Shown here: in pieces, positions 6,673 through 13,873 of the stretch | Numbering within the stretch: the stretch's first letter is position 1 | Layout: the number at the start of each line of letters is the position of its first letter | Assembly (NCBI GenBank): GCA_041915365.1 | Contig: JAYSBP010000021.1 | Span: 1-16,885, forward strand | Direction of reading: 5' to 3' | DNA: 16,885 nt | Source of the DNA: UBA6016 sp041915365 | GTDB lineage: Bacteria; Campylobacterota; Campylobacteria; Campylobacterales; UBA6016 | Notes under the pieces: generated by a model | Database searches by the model: none | What the model was told of the DNA's origin: nothing | Seen by the model: the letters and a program-made list of their open reading frames with translations, nothing else | Translations under genes and position numbers: made by a program

Positions 6673-8831
6673 TGGGCTGGATATGGGCAAAAGAAGCAGC
6701 CAACCAAAAGCGGATAGATATGAGCTACGAAGCTATTGCTAAAGCGGTCAAGCGGCACGAAAAAGGCGGTAAGCCACCTCCGTATGAGTATAGATATGTG
6801 GACGGAATAGGCAGAGGCGGCAAAAAGCTAGAGATATATATAGATGAAGAGGGGAAAGATGAACGCAATAACGGAGGCGAAGATATTAAAAGCTCTGGAA
6901 AACTTGAGCAAAGAAATAAAAATAACAAATCAGCATCTAAAGAATTTGCGAGTAACGAAAAAGTTTTTAAACAACTTCCAAAATCAGAATGTTCCGACAC
7001 AAAAACAGATACAAGTAGCAAAAGAGATTTTTACAATGCTAAAGGTTTAGCAGCCAAATACCTAGCCGCCACAAAAGAAGAGCAAGCGGAGGCGCTGCGT
7101 AAGGCGAAGCTCTGCGAGGCGTATTTCAAACGAGAGAGAGGCGTGACTTTTGAGGCGTGGGCAAAGAGCTTTGACGGGTTGCCCTCTCGTGGTCAGTTCT
7201 TTCGCTGGATGAGGCTCTATAAGAAAGCTCGTAAAAGTGGAGCTGTACTCGACGCATTCATCGATGAGAGAGGCAGACCCAAAGGAAGCGGGAAGCTGAC
7301 GGCAGAGATGAAAGAGATGTGCGAGAGGTATATCAAGCGCACGGATATACACATAGGCGGCAACTGCGCCGCAATATATACAAACATGAGAACTGCGTTT
7401 AAGGACGAGCTGCCTAGCTATGAGACAGTATCAAGATATATAAATAATTGGAAAAAAATCAACAATATAGCATGGAGCTTCCGACAAAATCCCGACAAAG
7501 CCAAATCAAAGCACATGATGGCTGGAGGCAACGCAAGCGAAAAAGCCAAATACAAAAACCACTACTGGGAACTTGACTCTACGGTGGCAGATGTAATCAC
7601 GGCAGACGGGAAACGATGGAGCGTAGTCGGGGCTATAGATGTATATAGCCGTCGAGCGGTGATGACTCTTGAAGAGAGCGGCGGGGCATATTCGCTATGC
7701 CGCAACCTAAGGGCGGGGATACTCAAACTAGGTGTTCCGGAGAATGTCGTGACCGATAACGGCAAGGATTACACTAGTAACCACTTTGAGGGTGTGTGTA
7801 TCAATATGAATATCAATCAGATACTAGTACCTCCTTTCTCCGGAGACGCAAAGCCTCACATTGAACGCTTCTTTGGAACGATGAGCAGAGAGTTATTCGC
7901 CCAGATAGAGGGGTTTTGTGGACACAATGTAACACAGAGAGAGGGCATACGCAGTACGCTTTCATTTGAGGATAGGCTCAAATCGATAGAGAAATGGAAG
8001 GCAAAGCATTACAACGCTGCAGACTTTTCTAAGTTTTTTAGAAAAAGAAAAGAGCTTGCCGGACTCGCTATCGAAGTGCCAATGACTAGCGATGAGCTAA
8101 GAGAGTGGATAGGCGACTGGGTTGAGTATATATACGAAAAAAGAGAACACAGAGGCATTAAAAAAGCCCCGCTTGATATGTACAAAGAAGACCTAACTCC
8201 CGCAAATTCGGTCACAAACAAGCGACTACTCGACCTATTGCTTGGCGGTTTCGCTGAATACACGGTTGGCAAAAAAGGCATCTCTATACGCAAAGACGGG
8301 CAAACATACGAATATAACGCTGACGAGCTTGCCGCATATAGCGATAAGCGTGTCAAAGTCATGTTCCCGGATGAGCTATCGGAGATATATGTGTATGATG
8401 AAAACGGCTTTGTGTGCATAGCCGTAGACCCAAGCGTAAAAGGTGAGAGCAGAGAGAGACTCGCAAGCGTCAAGAAAAAATCTAAACAGCTGTTTAAGAA
8501 AATCTCTAAGCTCCAAAATGAGGCTACGAAACTAGCCAAAGAACACAACGACCCAACGATACTAGACGCTATAGCAATAGCGAAAAAGGAGGCTAACATT
8601 GACATAAGGCCTACGGCAAAAATAGAGGCGAAAACGGCAATAACATCTGCGGATATGCCGCCGCCGCCAAAACAAACCAAAAAATACTTCAAAAACAGCC
8701 ATGAGCTTCTTACCTACATCATAGAAAACGGACTAGAGAATGATGAGAAATACAAGAATGACATCAAAGAGCAGCTGAGCCTATACACAGAGATGAAAAA
8801 GGAGTTTGAGAGAAAGAAAAAGACCGCTTAG
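6672..8831 (+). CDS. Mu-type DDE transposase (TnpA/MuA-like)
   Basis: About 719 residues; ATG at 6672 overlaps the previous stop, with AGGGGTGG before it. Seen: an N-terminal DNA-binding segment (MGWIWAKEAANQKRIDMSYE through YEYRYVDGIGRGGKKLEI), a hydrophilic Ser/Lys/Asn-rich linker about 65-120, helical end-binding domains, then the integrase core with Asp302 (HYWELDST), Asp362 (VVTDNGKDY) and Glu398 (KPHIERFFG). The Asp-to-Glu gap is 35 residues, shorter than in MuA itself. A mu-C-type beta domain and a charged C-terminal tail follow, the usual site for MuB contact. Role: binds the prophage ends and catalyses strand transfer in replicative transposition. MuB follows after a structured gap. 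Identity is firm. Confidence 0.93.
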   Translation: MGWIWAKEAANQKRIDMSYEAIAKAVKRHEKGGKPPPYEYRYVDGIGRGGKKLEIYIDEEGKDERNNGGEDIKSSGKLEQRNKNNKSASKEFASNEKVFKQLPKSECSDTKTDTSSKRDFYNAKGLAAKYLAATKEEQAEALRKAKLCEAYFKRERGVTFEAWAKSFDGLPSRGQFFRWMRLYKKARKSGAVLDAFIDERGRPKGSGKLTAEMKEMCERYIKRTDIHIGGNCAAIYTNMRTAFKDELPSYETVSRYINNWKKINNIAWSFRQNPDKAKSKHMMAGGNASEKAKYKNHYWELDSTVADVITADGKRWSVVGAIDVYSRRAVMTLEESGGAYSLCRNLRAGILKLGVPENVVTDNGKDYTSNHFEGVCINMNINQILVPPFSGDAKPHIERFFGTMSRELFAQIEGFCGHNVTQREGIRSTLSFEDRLKSIEKWKAKHYNAADFSKFFRKRKELAGLAIEVPMTSDELREWIGDWVEYIYEKREHRGIKKAPLDMYKEDLTPANSVTNKRLLDLLLGGFAEYTVGKKGISIRKDGQTYEYNADELAAYSDKRVKVMFPDELSEIYVYDENGFVCIAVDPSVKGESRERLASVKKKSKQLFKKISKLQNEATKLAKEHNDPTILDAIAIAKKEANIDIRPTAKIEAKTAITSADMPPPPKQTKKYFKNSHELLTYIIENGLENDEKYKNDIKEQLSLYTEMKKEFERKKKTA
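6859..7050 (+). CDS. Possible small ORF nested in another frame inside the transposase linker
   Basis: A 63-codon frame inside the transposase gene, +1 relative to it. The ATG at 6859 has AGAGGGG (6848-6854) directly upstream. The product begins MNAITEAKILKALENLSKEI and has a leucine/isoleucine heptad-like pattern suggesting a short coiled coil. In the same interval the transposase frame encodes a low-complexity Ser/Lys/Asn-rich linker, which could tolerate overprinting. Against it: out-of-frame ORFs of this length are common here by chance. Low confidence. Confidence 0.25.
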   Translation: MNAITEAKILKALENLSKEIKITNQHLKNLRVTKKFLNNFQNQNVPTQKQIQVAKEIFTMLKV

Positions 8832-8886
8832 TTGGCGCTCAAATTTTTGGCAAAGCCCAAAATTAGGTCTTCAGCAGACGGCTCAC

Positions 8887-8903
8887 GCAGCTAGCTGCTT
8901 TTT
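8887..8903 (+). terminator. Possible attenuator between transposase and MuB genes
   Basis: The perfect palindrome GCAGCTAGCTGC (8887-8898) is followed at once by TTTTT (8899-8903). It lies 55 bases after the transposase stop. The stem is short, so partial termination that lowers MuB expression relative to the transposase is as likely as full termination. Confidence 0.45.
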
Positions 8904-8919
8904 AAACAGTCGTTTATCG

Positions 8920-8966
8920 GAGTCGCCTATAAAAAGGCGGCTCAAATAAGCGTCTAGCCACGCTTA
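8920..8966. repeat. Two more hairpins before the MuB start
   Basis: GAGTCGCC (8920-8927) pairs with GGCGGCTC (8936-8943), with one G-T pair. TAAGCGT (8947-8953) pairs perfectly with ACGCTTA (8960-8966). With the preceding attenuator-like stem, three hairpins stand in a row in the 155-base gap. This gap stands out because most other genes in the operon touch or overlap. Function unknown. Confidence 0.45.
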
Positions 8967-8986
8967 AATTCAAAAAAAGGTGTCAA

Positions 8987-9694
8987 ATGAAAGAAAGATT
9001 TATTTTGACCGAGAATTATATCAAAATTCTCGAAGTTGTAAATAGAGCTACAGAGCTTCCAGTCACGAGCCATAAAATCATCACGGTTTTTGGAAAATAC
9101 GGGCTTGGAAAAACGATAGGTTTTGAAAGGATAGCGGCAGAGAAAAATGCCGTGATGCTCCGCTGCGTTGCGACATGGAGTCCTAAGTCGTTTTTGAAAG
9201 AGCTTGCCTATGAGCTTGGGGTCGATACCGGAGGCAATGCACATGAGCTGCTAGTCAGAGTCATAGACGAGCTCAGGAAAAACCCTAGACCGCTAATCAT
9301 TGACGAGGTAGACATCATCCTCACATCCAAAAAAGCCGACATCTTAGAGACAATCAGAGACATACACGATAAGGCTCAAAAGGTGGTAGTCGTAATGGTT
9401 GGTATGCAAGCCTCAAACGCAAAACTAAAACGACACGAACACTACTACGACAGAGTAATAGAAGCGGTAGAGCTGCAGCAGACCTCCGGCGTTGATATAG
9501 AGAAGTTTTGCGATATGTCGGAAGTGAAAATACTGCCGGATTTGATTGAGTACTTCGCTGTCAAATATCCACGCCTCCGCAAGCTAAAGTCATTAATTAT
9601 CGAGCTTGAGAAGCTAGCCAAACTAAACAAACTAACCGAATGCAACCTTAAGATATTCAAGGAGCTTGGAGTCGAGAATGTTGGGCAGTCCTAA
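8987..9694 (+). CDS. MuB-like AAA ATPase, target DNA activator of transposition
   Basis: A 235-residue protein; ATG preceded by AAAAAAAGG. Seen: Walker A GKYGLGKT (36-43), Walker B PLIIDEVD (Asp106-Glu107), a sensor-like VVVVMVGMQ, and a basic helical C-terminus. The length is shorter than Mu B (about 310) but close to BcepMu-type TnpB proteins. Role: ATP-dependent filament on target DNA that recruits and stimulates the transposase and gives target immunity. It lacks an obvious N-terminal HTH domain such as that of Mu B. The next gene overlaps its 3' end. Identification rests on the motifs plus position after the transposase. Confidence 0.88.
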   Translation: MKERFILTENYIKILEVVNRATELPVTSHKIITVFGKYGLGKTIGFERIAAEKNAVMLRCVATWSPKSFLKELAYELGVDTGGNAHELLVRVIDELRKNPRPLIIDEVDIILTSKKADILETIRDIHDKAQKVVVVMVGMQASNAKLKRHEHYYDRVIEAVELQQTSGVDIEKFCDMSEVKILPDLIEYFAVKYPRLRKLKSLIIELEKLAKLNKLTECNLKIFKELGVENVGQS

Positions 9695-10184
9695 GCAGAG
9701 ATGTCCTTGGAAGTATTCGCTCAGACAAAAGATTTGGAACTATATGCGCCGTAATCCTATTTTTAGAGTCGGTGACATCATGCTCACATTTGATTTGGAG
9801 CAAAAATCCTTAAAACAAATGCTTTGGTATCTGAGCGAGACTGGATATATAAGGCTTGACGATGACAAGGTTGAATATACCGATAGGGTTTATACGCTTA
9901 TGAAAAACACGGGTATCAAAGTACCAAGCATGGTCAAAAACAAGCTCTACGACTACAACACGAAAGAAGAGATATTGGTTGAGCGCACAAAGGCGAGCAG
10001 TGTTGATATAAAAAGCTCGGTGCTTAACCTATTGGCAGATGGTGAGAAGAGTACAGCAGAGCTTTTGGCTCATATAAAAGGACATAGAGCCTCGCTCAGC
10101 AGAGTTATCAAAGAGCTAACGGATAACGGTGAGATTGTCTGCTCTAAATGGGGTCACTACACCTTGAAAAAGGATGAAGCATGA
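9678..10184 (+). CDS. Tandem winged-helix DNA-binding protein
   Basis: A 168-residue protein from the ATG at 9678, with GGAG a few bases upstream; an in-frame TTG at 9666 is possible. Two similar halves are visible. Residues about 10-60 (LRQKIWNYMRRNPIFRVGDI, then LKQMLWYLSETGYIRLDDD) and residues about 112-165 (VLNLLADGEKSTAELLAHIK, then LSRVIKELTDNGEIV and a wing ending in YTLKK) each look like a winged helix, joined by a basic linker. It overlaps the MuB end by 17 bases and the next gene by 4. Role unknown; likely a phage regulator or transposition accessory factor. Confidence 0.7.
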   Translation: MLGSPKQRCPWKYSLRQKIWNYMRRNPIFRVGDIMLTFDLEQKSLKQMLWYLSETGYIRLDDDKVEYTDRVYTLMKNTGIKVPSMVKNKLYDYNTKEEILVERTKASSVDIKSSVLNLLADGEKSTAELLAHIKGHRASLSRVIKELTDNGEIVCSKWGHYTLKKDEA

Positions 10185-10525
10185 CAAATGAAGAGCTACT
10201 ACTAGAGGCGATAGATAACTGCGGCTCGGTATCGGAGCTAGGACGCCAACTTGGTGTGTCTAAAACGGCTTTGTCGCAGATACAAAACAACAAATATCCA
10301 AATCCGGCACACATATACGACAAACTCCGTAAGAAGTTTGGACACCTACTAAATGCTACGGTGATGTGTCCGGGGCTTGAATACGAGATACATAGAGAGG
10401 TATGCCGCAAATATGCAGAGGCACAAGCAGAGAGCAAGAGTCTGAGTGGGGCAAGCTTCGCACTTGCATCGGCGAAATGTCCATATTGTCCGATAAATCC
10501 GGCCAAAAACAAGGAGAAAAGGTGA
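10181..10525 (+). CDS. HTH protein with cysteine-bearing C-terminus
   Basis: A 114-residue protein overlapping the preceding stop (ATGA). An HTH is evident at about residues 14-38 (SVSELGRQLGVSKTALSQIQ), of the Cro/LacI-like type. The second half carries spaced cysteines (VMCPG, HREVC, AKCPYC) that could bind a metal or form a redox pair. Mu-like prophages of several proteobacteria encode short proteins of this kind, with an N-terminal HTH and a C-terminal CPxC, in the early region. Function not established; probably transcriptional control. It ends overlapping the next tiny ORF. Confidence 0.65.
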   Translation: MTNEELLLEAIDNCGSVSELGRQLGVSKTALSQIQNNKYPNPAHIYDKLRKKFGHLLNATVMCPGLEYEIHREVCRKYAEAQAESKSLSGASFALASAKCPYCPINPAKNKEKR

Positions 10526-10608
10526 AAGTAAAAAATTGGATAGCAAAAAACCTAATAAAGCCTTTATATCTTTGGCTTTTGAATATTGAATATAGGTGGT
10601 CTAGATGA
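10522..10608 (+). CDS. 28-residue small protein, overlapping both neighbours
   Basis: A GTG at 10522 preceded by AAGGAG at good spacing gives VKVKNWIAKNLIKPLYLWLL and eight more residues. Its start overlaps the previous stop and its TGA overlaps the next ATG, so the reading is continuous with the operon's coupling pattern. It is basic and aromatic with an amphipathic, possibly membrane-seeking helix. No family recognised. The ribosome-binding site and double overlap are the evidence. Confidence 0.45.
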   Translation: MKVKNWIAKNLIKPLYLWLLNIEYRWSR

Positions 10609-10838
10609 CTATAAAAGTAGATGAAAAGCACAAGCTTGTAGCGTTGGAATTTCACAAGAGTGGCTCTGAAAAGTTTTGGACTTGCTCTGATTTTGCATCT
10701 TGCACGGTATCGATGGAGGAGTTTTTGGATGAGCTGGAGCGTAACGGTCTTGTAGCGGCCAGAGAAAAAACAGCCGAGCATCAAGCGCAGGGGCTACTCT
10801 CTATGGAATGGGGAGATGGCGAATGTGGTGGGAGATAA
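10605..10838 (+). CDS. Hypothetical early phage protein, 77 residues
   Basis: An ATG at 10605 overlaps the stop of the preceding tiny ORF. The product is mixed alpha/beta and acidic, with TCSDFASCTVSMEEFLDELE in the middle and WGDGECGG at the end, three cysteines in all. No motif or family recognised. The tight overlap on both sides supports translation as part of the early operon. Confidence 0.55.
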   Translation: MTIKVDEKHKLVALEFHKSGSEKFWTCSDFASCTVSMEEFLDELERNGLVAAREKTAEHQAQGLLSMEWGDGECGGR

Positions 10839-10921
10839 TAATCAGTGACCCGCTTGGATGCGCTGCCGTGATAGCCGGAGTAATGGTCGGAGTGATGCTA
10901 TTAGATGGAGGTGTGGAGTGA
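10823..10921 (+). CDS. 32-residue single-pass membrane peptide
   Basis: An ATG at 10823, inside the end of the previous gene in another frame, follows GGGAG at 10811-10815. The product starts MWWEIIISDPLGCAAVIAGV and continues as one hydrophobic segment of about 18 residues (AAVIAGVMVGVMLL) ending in acidic DGGVE. The TGA at 10919-10921 shares its A with the next ATG. Good ribosome-binding site, clean TM segment and coupling at both ends make it more credible than a chance ORF. Function unknown; small phage membrane peptides may modulate lysis or exclusion. Confidence 0.5.
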   Translation: MWWEIIISDPLGCAAVIAGVMVGVMLLDGGVE

Positions 10922-11175
10922 TGCAAGTAAAAGTGGGGATTATACAGGGGGTATATAGGCAGCTTCGATATGACACCGAGTGTGTCGATAACGACGGCAA
11001 AAGCCGTTTAAAGTTCAGCGCCGACGATGCGGCGTATCTGCTCTTATTTCTTGATAGGTATGAGGATGAGATAGAAACTATTGAGTTTTATGCCAATGCA
11101 ACGCCCGTGCCTCCGAGTGCACTCGCCGTGATAGCACAATGCAAAGAGATAGTAGGGGTGGAGAAATGCTTGTAA
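10921..11175 (+). CDS. Hypothetical early phage protein, 84 residues
   Basis: The start is placed at the ATG of 10921 (MQVKVGIIQGVYRQLRYDTE) because GGAG precedes it and it overlaps the previous stop. The upstream in-frame extension to 10858 is the membrane-peptide region read in another frame. The protein is acidic with a SADDAAYLLLFLDRYEDEIE helix. No known domain recognised. Its stop overlaps the next gene. Confidence 0.55.
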   Translation: MQVKVGIIQGVYRQLRYDTECVDNDGKSRLKFSADDAAYLLLFLDRYEDEIETIEFYANATPVPPSALAVIAQCKEIVGVEKCL

Positions 11176-11336
11176 TACCGATTGGCGACATGGATGAGGA
11201 CAGACGCAAAAGAATATGCGCACTGCAAATGGAGCTGGAAAAAACCAAACAAGAGATTGCTTTGGAATACACCAAGAACCAAAAAAAGAAAGAGGCAGCG
11301 CTCAGGCGCTGGGCAAGACAAAAAGCAATTTCATAG
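11166..11336 (+). CDS. Small basic coiled-coil protein, 56 residues
   Basis: An ATG at 11166 with GGAG just upstream, overlapping the preceding gene by 10 bases. After MLVIPIGDMD the protein is a long charged helix (RRKRICALQMELEKTKQEIA and onward) ending in a basic RRWARQK. It is probably a coiled coil or nucleic-acid-binding helix. Family not recognised. Confidence 0.5.
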   Translation: MLVIPIGDMDEDRRKRICALQMELEKTKQEIALEYTKNQKKKEAALRRWARQKAIS

Positions 11337-11354
11337 AGCGCACCAAGGTGCGCT
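11296..11354 (+). repeat. Two strong hairpins ahead of gam
   Basis: CAGCGC (11296-11301) with GCGCTG (11306-11311) around TCAG lies inside the end of the small basic gene. AGCGCACC-AA-GGTGCGCT (11337-11354), a perfect 8-bp stem, begins on the base after its stop. Neither has a T-tract, so they look like mRNA-stability or processing structures rather than terminators. Confidence 0.5.
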
Positions 11355-11414
11355 GGGTGAAGTGGCTACTTCATGGAGGGGACGCTCTCCAACACTTCAA
11401 AAAAAGGATAGAGC

Positions 11415-11906
11415 TTGAGCGCACTAATGAATTGGGACGGCGTAGATTCTACGCTAAAGAGGCTTTGTGAGCTAGAGGTTGGTATAGCTGCCATAGAGGG
11501 TGATGCTACGGTAAGAATGAACGAAATACGAGAAGAGGCGAAAGCAAAAGCTGCATCGCTTCAAAACGAAAAAGAGTTTTTGATGAAGCAAATAGAGAGT
11601 TTCTGCGAGTCTAAAAAAGCGGAGTTTGCGGACAAACGCTCAAAAGAGCTGAACTTCGGCACGGTCGGATATAGGCTTGTCAAATCAGTGTCACTACCAA
11701 GAGACAAAGCGAAGCTAGAAGCGCTCATCAAGTCGCTAAAGGCATACGGGCTAAATGAGTGTATCGCATACAAAGAAGAGCCGGACAAAGAGAAGATAGT
11801 AGAACTAGACGACACGACGCTCGTTAAGCTGGCGCTCAAACGCACGACAAAAGATAGCTTCCGCATCGTTCCGGCTATTGAGAAAATACAGAGCACGGAG
11901 GCGTGA
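11415..11906 (+). CDS. gam: Host-nuclease inhibitor Gam
   Basis: A 163-residue protein, close to Mu Gam in length. The TTG at 11415 is favoured as start because AAGGA (11404-11408) is spaced 6 bases from it; the ATG at 11427 is too far. Seen: a long central helix (MNEIREEAKAKAASLQNEKE, then FLMKQIESFCESKK), then the conserved Gam block SKELNFGTVGYRLVKSVSLP and a KLALKRTTKDSFRI region. Role: a Ku-like protein that binds double-stranded DNA ends and shields them from exonucleases such as RecBCD/AddAB during transposition. It lies in the early operon as in Mu. Confidence 0.88.
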   Translation: MSALMNWDGVDSTLKRLCELEVGIAAIEGDATVRMNEIREEAKAKAASLQNEKEFLMKQIESFCESKKAEFADKRSKELNFGTVGYRLVKSVSLPRDKAKLEALIKSLKAYGLNECIAYKEEPDKEKIVELDDTTLVKLALKRTTKDSFRIVPAIEKIQSTEA

Positions 11907-11907
11907 G

Positions 11908-12087
11908 ATGTCTATCAAAAAAGAGACAAAGAGAATAGTGGTGACGGCAGAGCTGGAGATTGACGAGGATGGTGTGGATTTTCTTACCAATGATTGCGGT
12001 AGTGATATGGTTGAGTATTTGGGCTCCTCAGTTAATGGCGACATAACCGTCAGAAATGTCCTAAAAATAGAAGAGTTTAAGGAGTAA
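11908..12087 (+). CDS. Hypothetical early protein, 59 residues
   Basis: An ATG at 11908, one base after the gam stop, with GGAGG about 8 bases upstream. It is an acidic beta-rich small protein (MSIKKETKRIVVTAELEIDE followed by DITVRNVLKIEEF). No family recognised. Its stop is 2 bases before the endolysin start, so the two are in one transcript. Confidence 0.55.
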   Translation: MSIKKETKRIVVTAELEIDEDGVDFLTNDCGSDMVEYLGSSVNGDITVRNVLKIEEFKE

Positions 12088-12089
12088 AC

Positions 12090-12674
12090 ATGGCAGATTT
12101 TAACACGGCATATAGGCTAACAAAAGAGGATAATGAGGGCGGATACGACAACAATCCAAACGACACAGGCGGTGAGACGATAGACGGTGTGAGCCGCAAC
12201 AACTTCCCAAACTGGGCGGGATGGCCGACGGTAGATGCCGAAAAAGCCAAAGGCGGCGACTTCTACGCAAGACTAAGGATAAACAATGAGTTCCAAGCTC
12301 TCATCAAAGCGTGGTACAAAGCGGAGTTTTGGGACAAGATGAAGCTTGATGATATGAAGTATCAGGCTCTAGCAAATGAGCTATTCGACACGGGTGTGAA
12401 TATGAACTGGCCGAGAGCCGCAGAGTTCCTACAAATATCGCTCAATGCGTTTAATAGGCAAGGCAAAGACTATAAGGACATCGTGGAGGATGGGGATATC
12501 GGCAGGAATACACTTATAGCACTTGAAGCCTATATGGAAAAGAGAAACGACCTGCCGACCTTGCTAAAGGCACTCAACTGCCTACAAGGTGCGAAATACA
12601 TAGACCTTTCAAGAGGTAGACAGGCAAATGAAGAGTTCGCCTACGGATGGGTGAAAAATAGAATATCGCTTTGA
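12090..12674 (+). CDS. Endolysin, glycoside hydrolase family 108 (N-acetylmuramidase)
   Basis: A 194-residue protein. Seen: EDNEGGYDNNPNDTGGETID at the N-terminus, with the catalytic Glu16 expected in EGGY; the aromatic W..AEFWDKM segment; and a C-terminal region (NELFDTGVNMNWPRAAEFLQ ... GDIGRNTLIAL) matching the PG_binding_3 domain. Role: cleaves peptidoglycan glycan strands at lysis. No signal peptide or anchor is visible, so it should need a holin; a three-TM holin is encoded about 3.8 kb away on the other strand. Unusually, it sits among early genes rather than beside the holin. Confidence 0.9.
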   Translation: MADFNTAYRLTKEDNEGGYDNNPNDTGGETIDGVSRNNFPNWAGWPTVDAEKAKGGDFYARLRINNEFQALIKAWYKAEFWDKMKLDDMKYQALANELFDTGVNMNWPRAAEFLQISLNAFNRQGKDYKDIVEDGDIGRNTLIALEAYMEKRNDLPTLLKALNCLQGAKYIDLSRGRQANEEFAYGWVKNRISL

Positions 12675-12681
12675 TTTCACA

Positions 12682-12703
12682 GAAAGCCTAGAGATAGGCT
12701 TTC
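12682..12703. repeat. Hairpin after the endolysin gene
   Basis: GAAAGCCT (12682-12689) pairs perfectly with AGGCTTTC (12696-12703) around AGAGAT. There is no T-tract directly after it on the top strand, so it may be a weak terminator or an mRNA 3'-end stabiliser in the 64-base gap. Confidence 0.5.
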
Positions 12704-12738
12704 GATGGAGTCAATAGATTTTATAGAAAGGGGTGGCA

Positions 12739-12963
12739 ATGAAAGCAAAAACCATAGACTTTATTATTGTGGCATTAGAAAATCAAAGAGACGAGTATGC
12801 GATTAACAATGAGCCATATAGCAAAGCAATAGCTGAGCTAAAAACATTGAGATGTGATGGATGTGGCTATAGCACTTTAAATGGTGATGGCTGTGGCTGC
12901 CCTCACCTTTGTGGCGTAAAAGTAGAAAATCAGCACACAATGATAGAGGAGGTAAGAATTTGA
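12739..12963 (+). CDS. Small protein with a cysteine-rich zinc-finger-like segment
   Basis: A 74-residue protein; the ATG at 12739 follows AAAGGGG, whereas the in-frame GTG at 12733 abuts it. After a helical half it has RCDGCGYSTLNGDGCGCPHL and a further CG, giving six cysteines and one histidine in about 20 residues, a likely metal-binding knuckle. A short acidic tail follows. Its stop overlaps the TTG start of the NTPase. Family not recognised. Confidence 0.6.
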   Translation: MKAKTIDFIIVALENQRDEYAINNEPYSKAIAELKTLRCDGCGYSTLNGDGCGCPHLCGVKVENQHTMIEEVRI

Positions 12964-13871
12964 GTAAGTTGCATTTTTTGAAACCGATAAATCTTGATGA
13001 AGTTCGGAGTCTCGGCAAGCGTGAAGGCATAATCAAGGATTTTGCTATGGAGCGCTCCATTAATCTAGTTTGGGCTCCGGCTGGAGCTGGCAAGACTTCT
13101 TTTTGTTTTGCCCTTGCAAATGCCTTCACAAAATGCAAGCAAGAAGTGGGATATATAGACACCGACAATGGAGTAGACCTACTCCAAGACAGAGGCTACG
13201 ATAGGATGATTGAGAGCATCGGCAAAAGCTTTAAATATATCAACGCCGACTCACTGGATAATCCAAGACAGGAAATCATAGAGATATTAGACACTATCAA
13301 ACATCACGCAAAAAAAGGGTTGTACGATAACTGTGTATTCTTTTTTGATAGTTTGAAATTCTTTCTAAACGGCGGAATATATGATGAGAGCAAGATAGAT
13401 AAGTTTGTCGAATTTGCAAAAAGCATAAGACGCTGCGGCGGCTCTGTATGGATACTCAATCACTCACTCAAAAACGGCTCAGATATGAAAGGCGGTCAAA
13501 GCCTCACGGATGCCGTAGACGAGCAGTGGGAGTTGTCAGGTCTAGGCATCAATGATACCCATGCGCATTATGTCCTAAGACCAAAGAAAAAGAGAATGAA
13601 AGTCAAAGAGGTCGGCTTTACGGTGATGCTTGAGACTTTGGAGATGACGGAGCTTGACCCAGTGATAGCATCTATGAGCGACGCAGAGCGTGAGTTTTGT
13701 GATAAGGCTGTGGCAGAACTTGCGAAAGAAGCCCTGCCGCAGGGTGACCTACTCGCAAGACTAGGCAAGGAAAAAGCAGACCGCACGGCGCTTGATTGGC
13801 TGGATAAACACACTGGCAGATTTTGGCAGCACTCCAAAAAAGGCAAGACAAAAATCTATGAAAAAATATAG
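12960..13871 (+). CDS. RecA-fold NTPase (AAA_24/AAA_25-like), possible replication or recombination factor
   Basis: A 303-residue protein from the TTG at 12960, decided by GGAGG (12948-12952) 7 bases upstream. Upstream in-frame codons lie inside the zinc-finger gene. Seen: Walker A APAGAGKT (39-46), Walker B VFFFDSLK (Asp130), a sensor segment SVWILNHSLKNG near 158-169 and a QSLTDAVDEQWEL region, as in RecA/RepA/DnaB-like NTPases. The C-terminal 60 residues (LLARLGKEKADRTALDWLDK and a basic end) look like a winged-helix or DNA-binding tail, as in RepA-like helicases. Mu itself has no such gene. The dense repeat cluster follows directly. Confidence 0.75.
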   Translation: MSKLHFLKPINLDEVRSLGKREGIIKDFAMERSINLVWAPAGAGKTSFCFALANAFTKCKQEVGYIDTDNGVDLLQDRGYDRMIESIGKSFKYINADSLDNPRQEIIEILDTIKHHAKKGLYDNCVFFFDSLKFFLNGGIYDESKIDKFVEFAKSIRRCGGSVWILNHSLKNGSDMKGGQSLTDAVDEQWELSGLGINDTHAHYVLRPKKKRMKVKEVGFTVMLETLEMTELDPVIASMSDAEREFCDKAVAELAKEALPQGDLLARLGKEKADRTALDWLDKHTGRFWQHSKKGKTKIYEKI

Positions 13872-13873
13872 AT

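Noticed and set aside
8009..8692. Long minus-strand ORF of 227 codons opposite the transposase
   Set aside because: It is antisense to the well-supported transposase C-terminal region; a Ser/Leu-rich product typical of the mirror of an Asp/Lys/Glu-rich gene, with no motif.
10356..10784. Minus-strand ORF of 142 codons
   Set aside because: It is antisense to three tightly coupled plus-strand genes that have ribosome-binding sites; no domain recognised.
11348..11470. Possible 39-residue ORF (VRWVKWLLHGGDALQHFKKR...) between the small basic gene and gam
   Set aside because: It starts at a GTG inside a perfect hairpin without a ribosome-binding site and overlaps gam by 56 bases in another frame; could be real but not supported enough.
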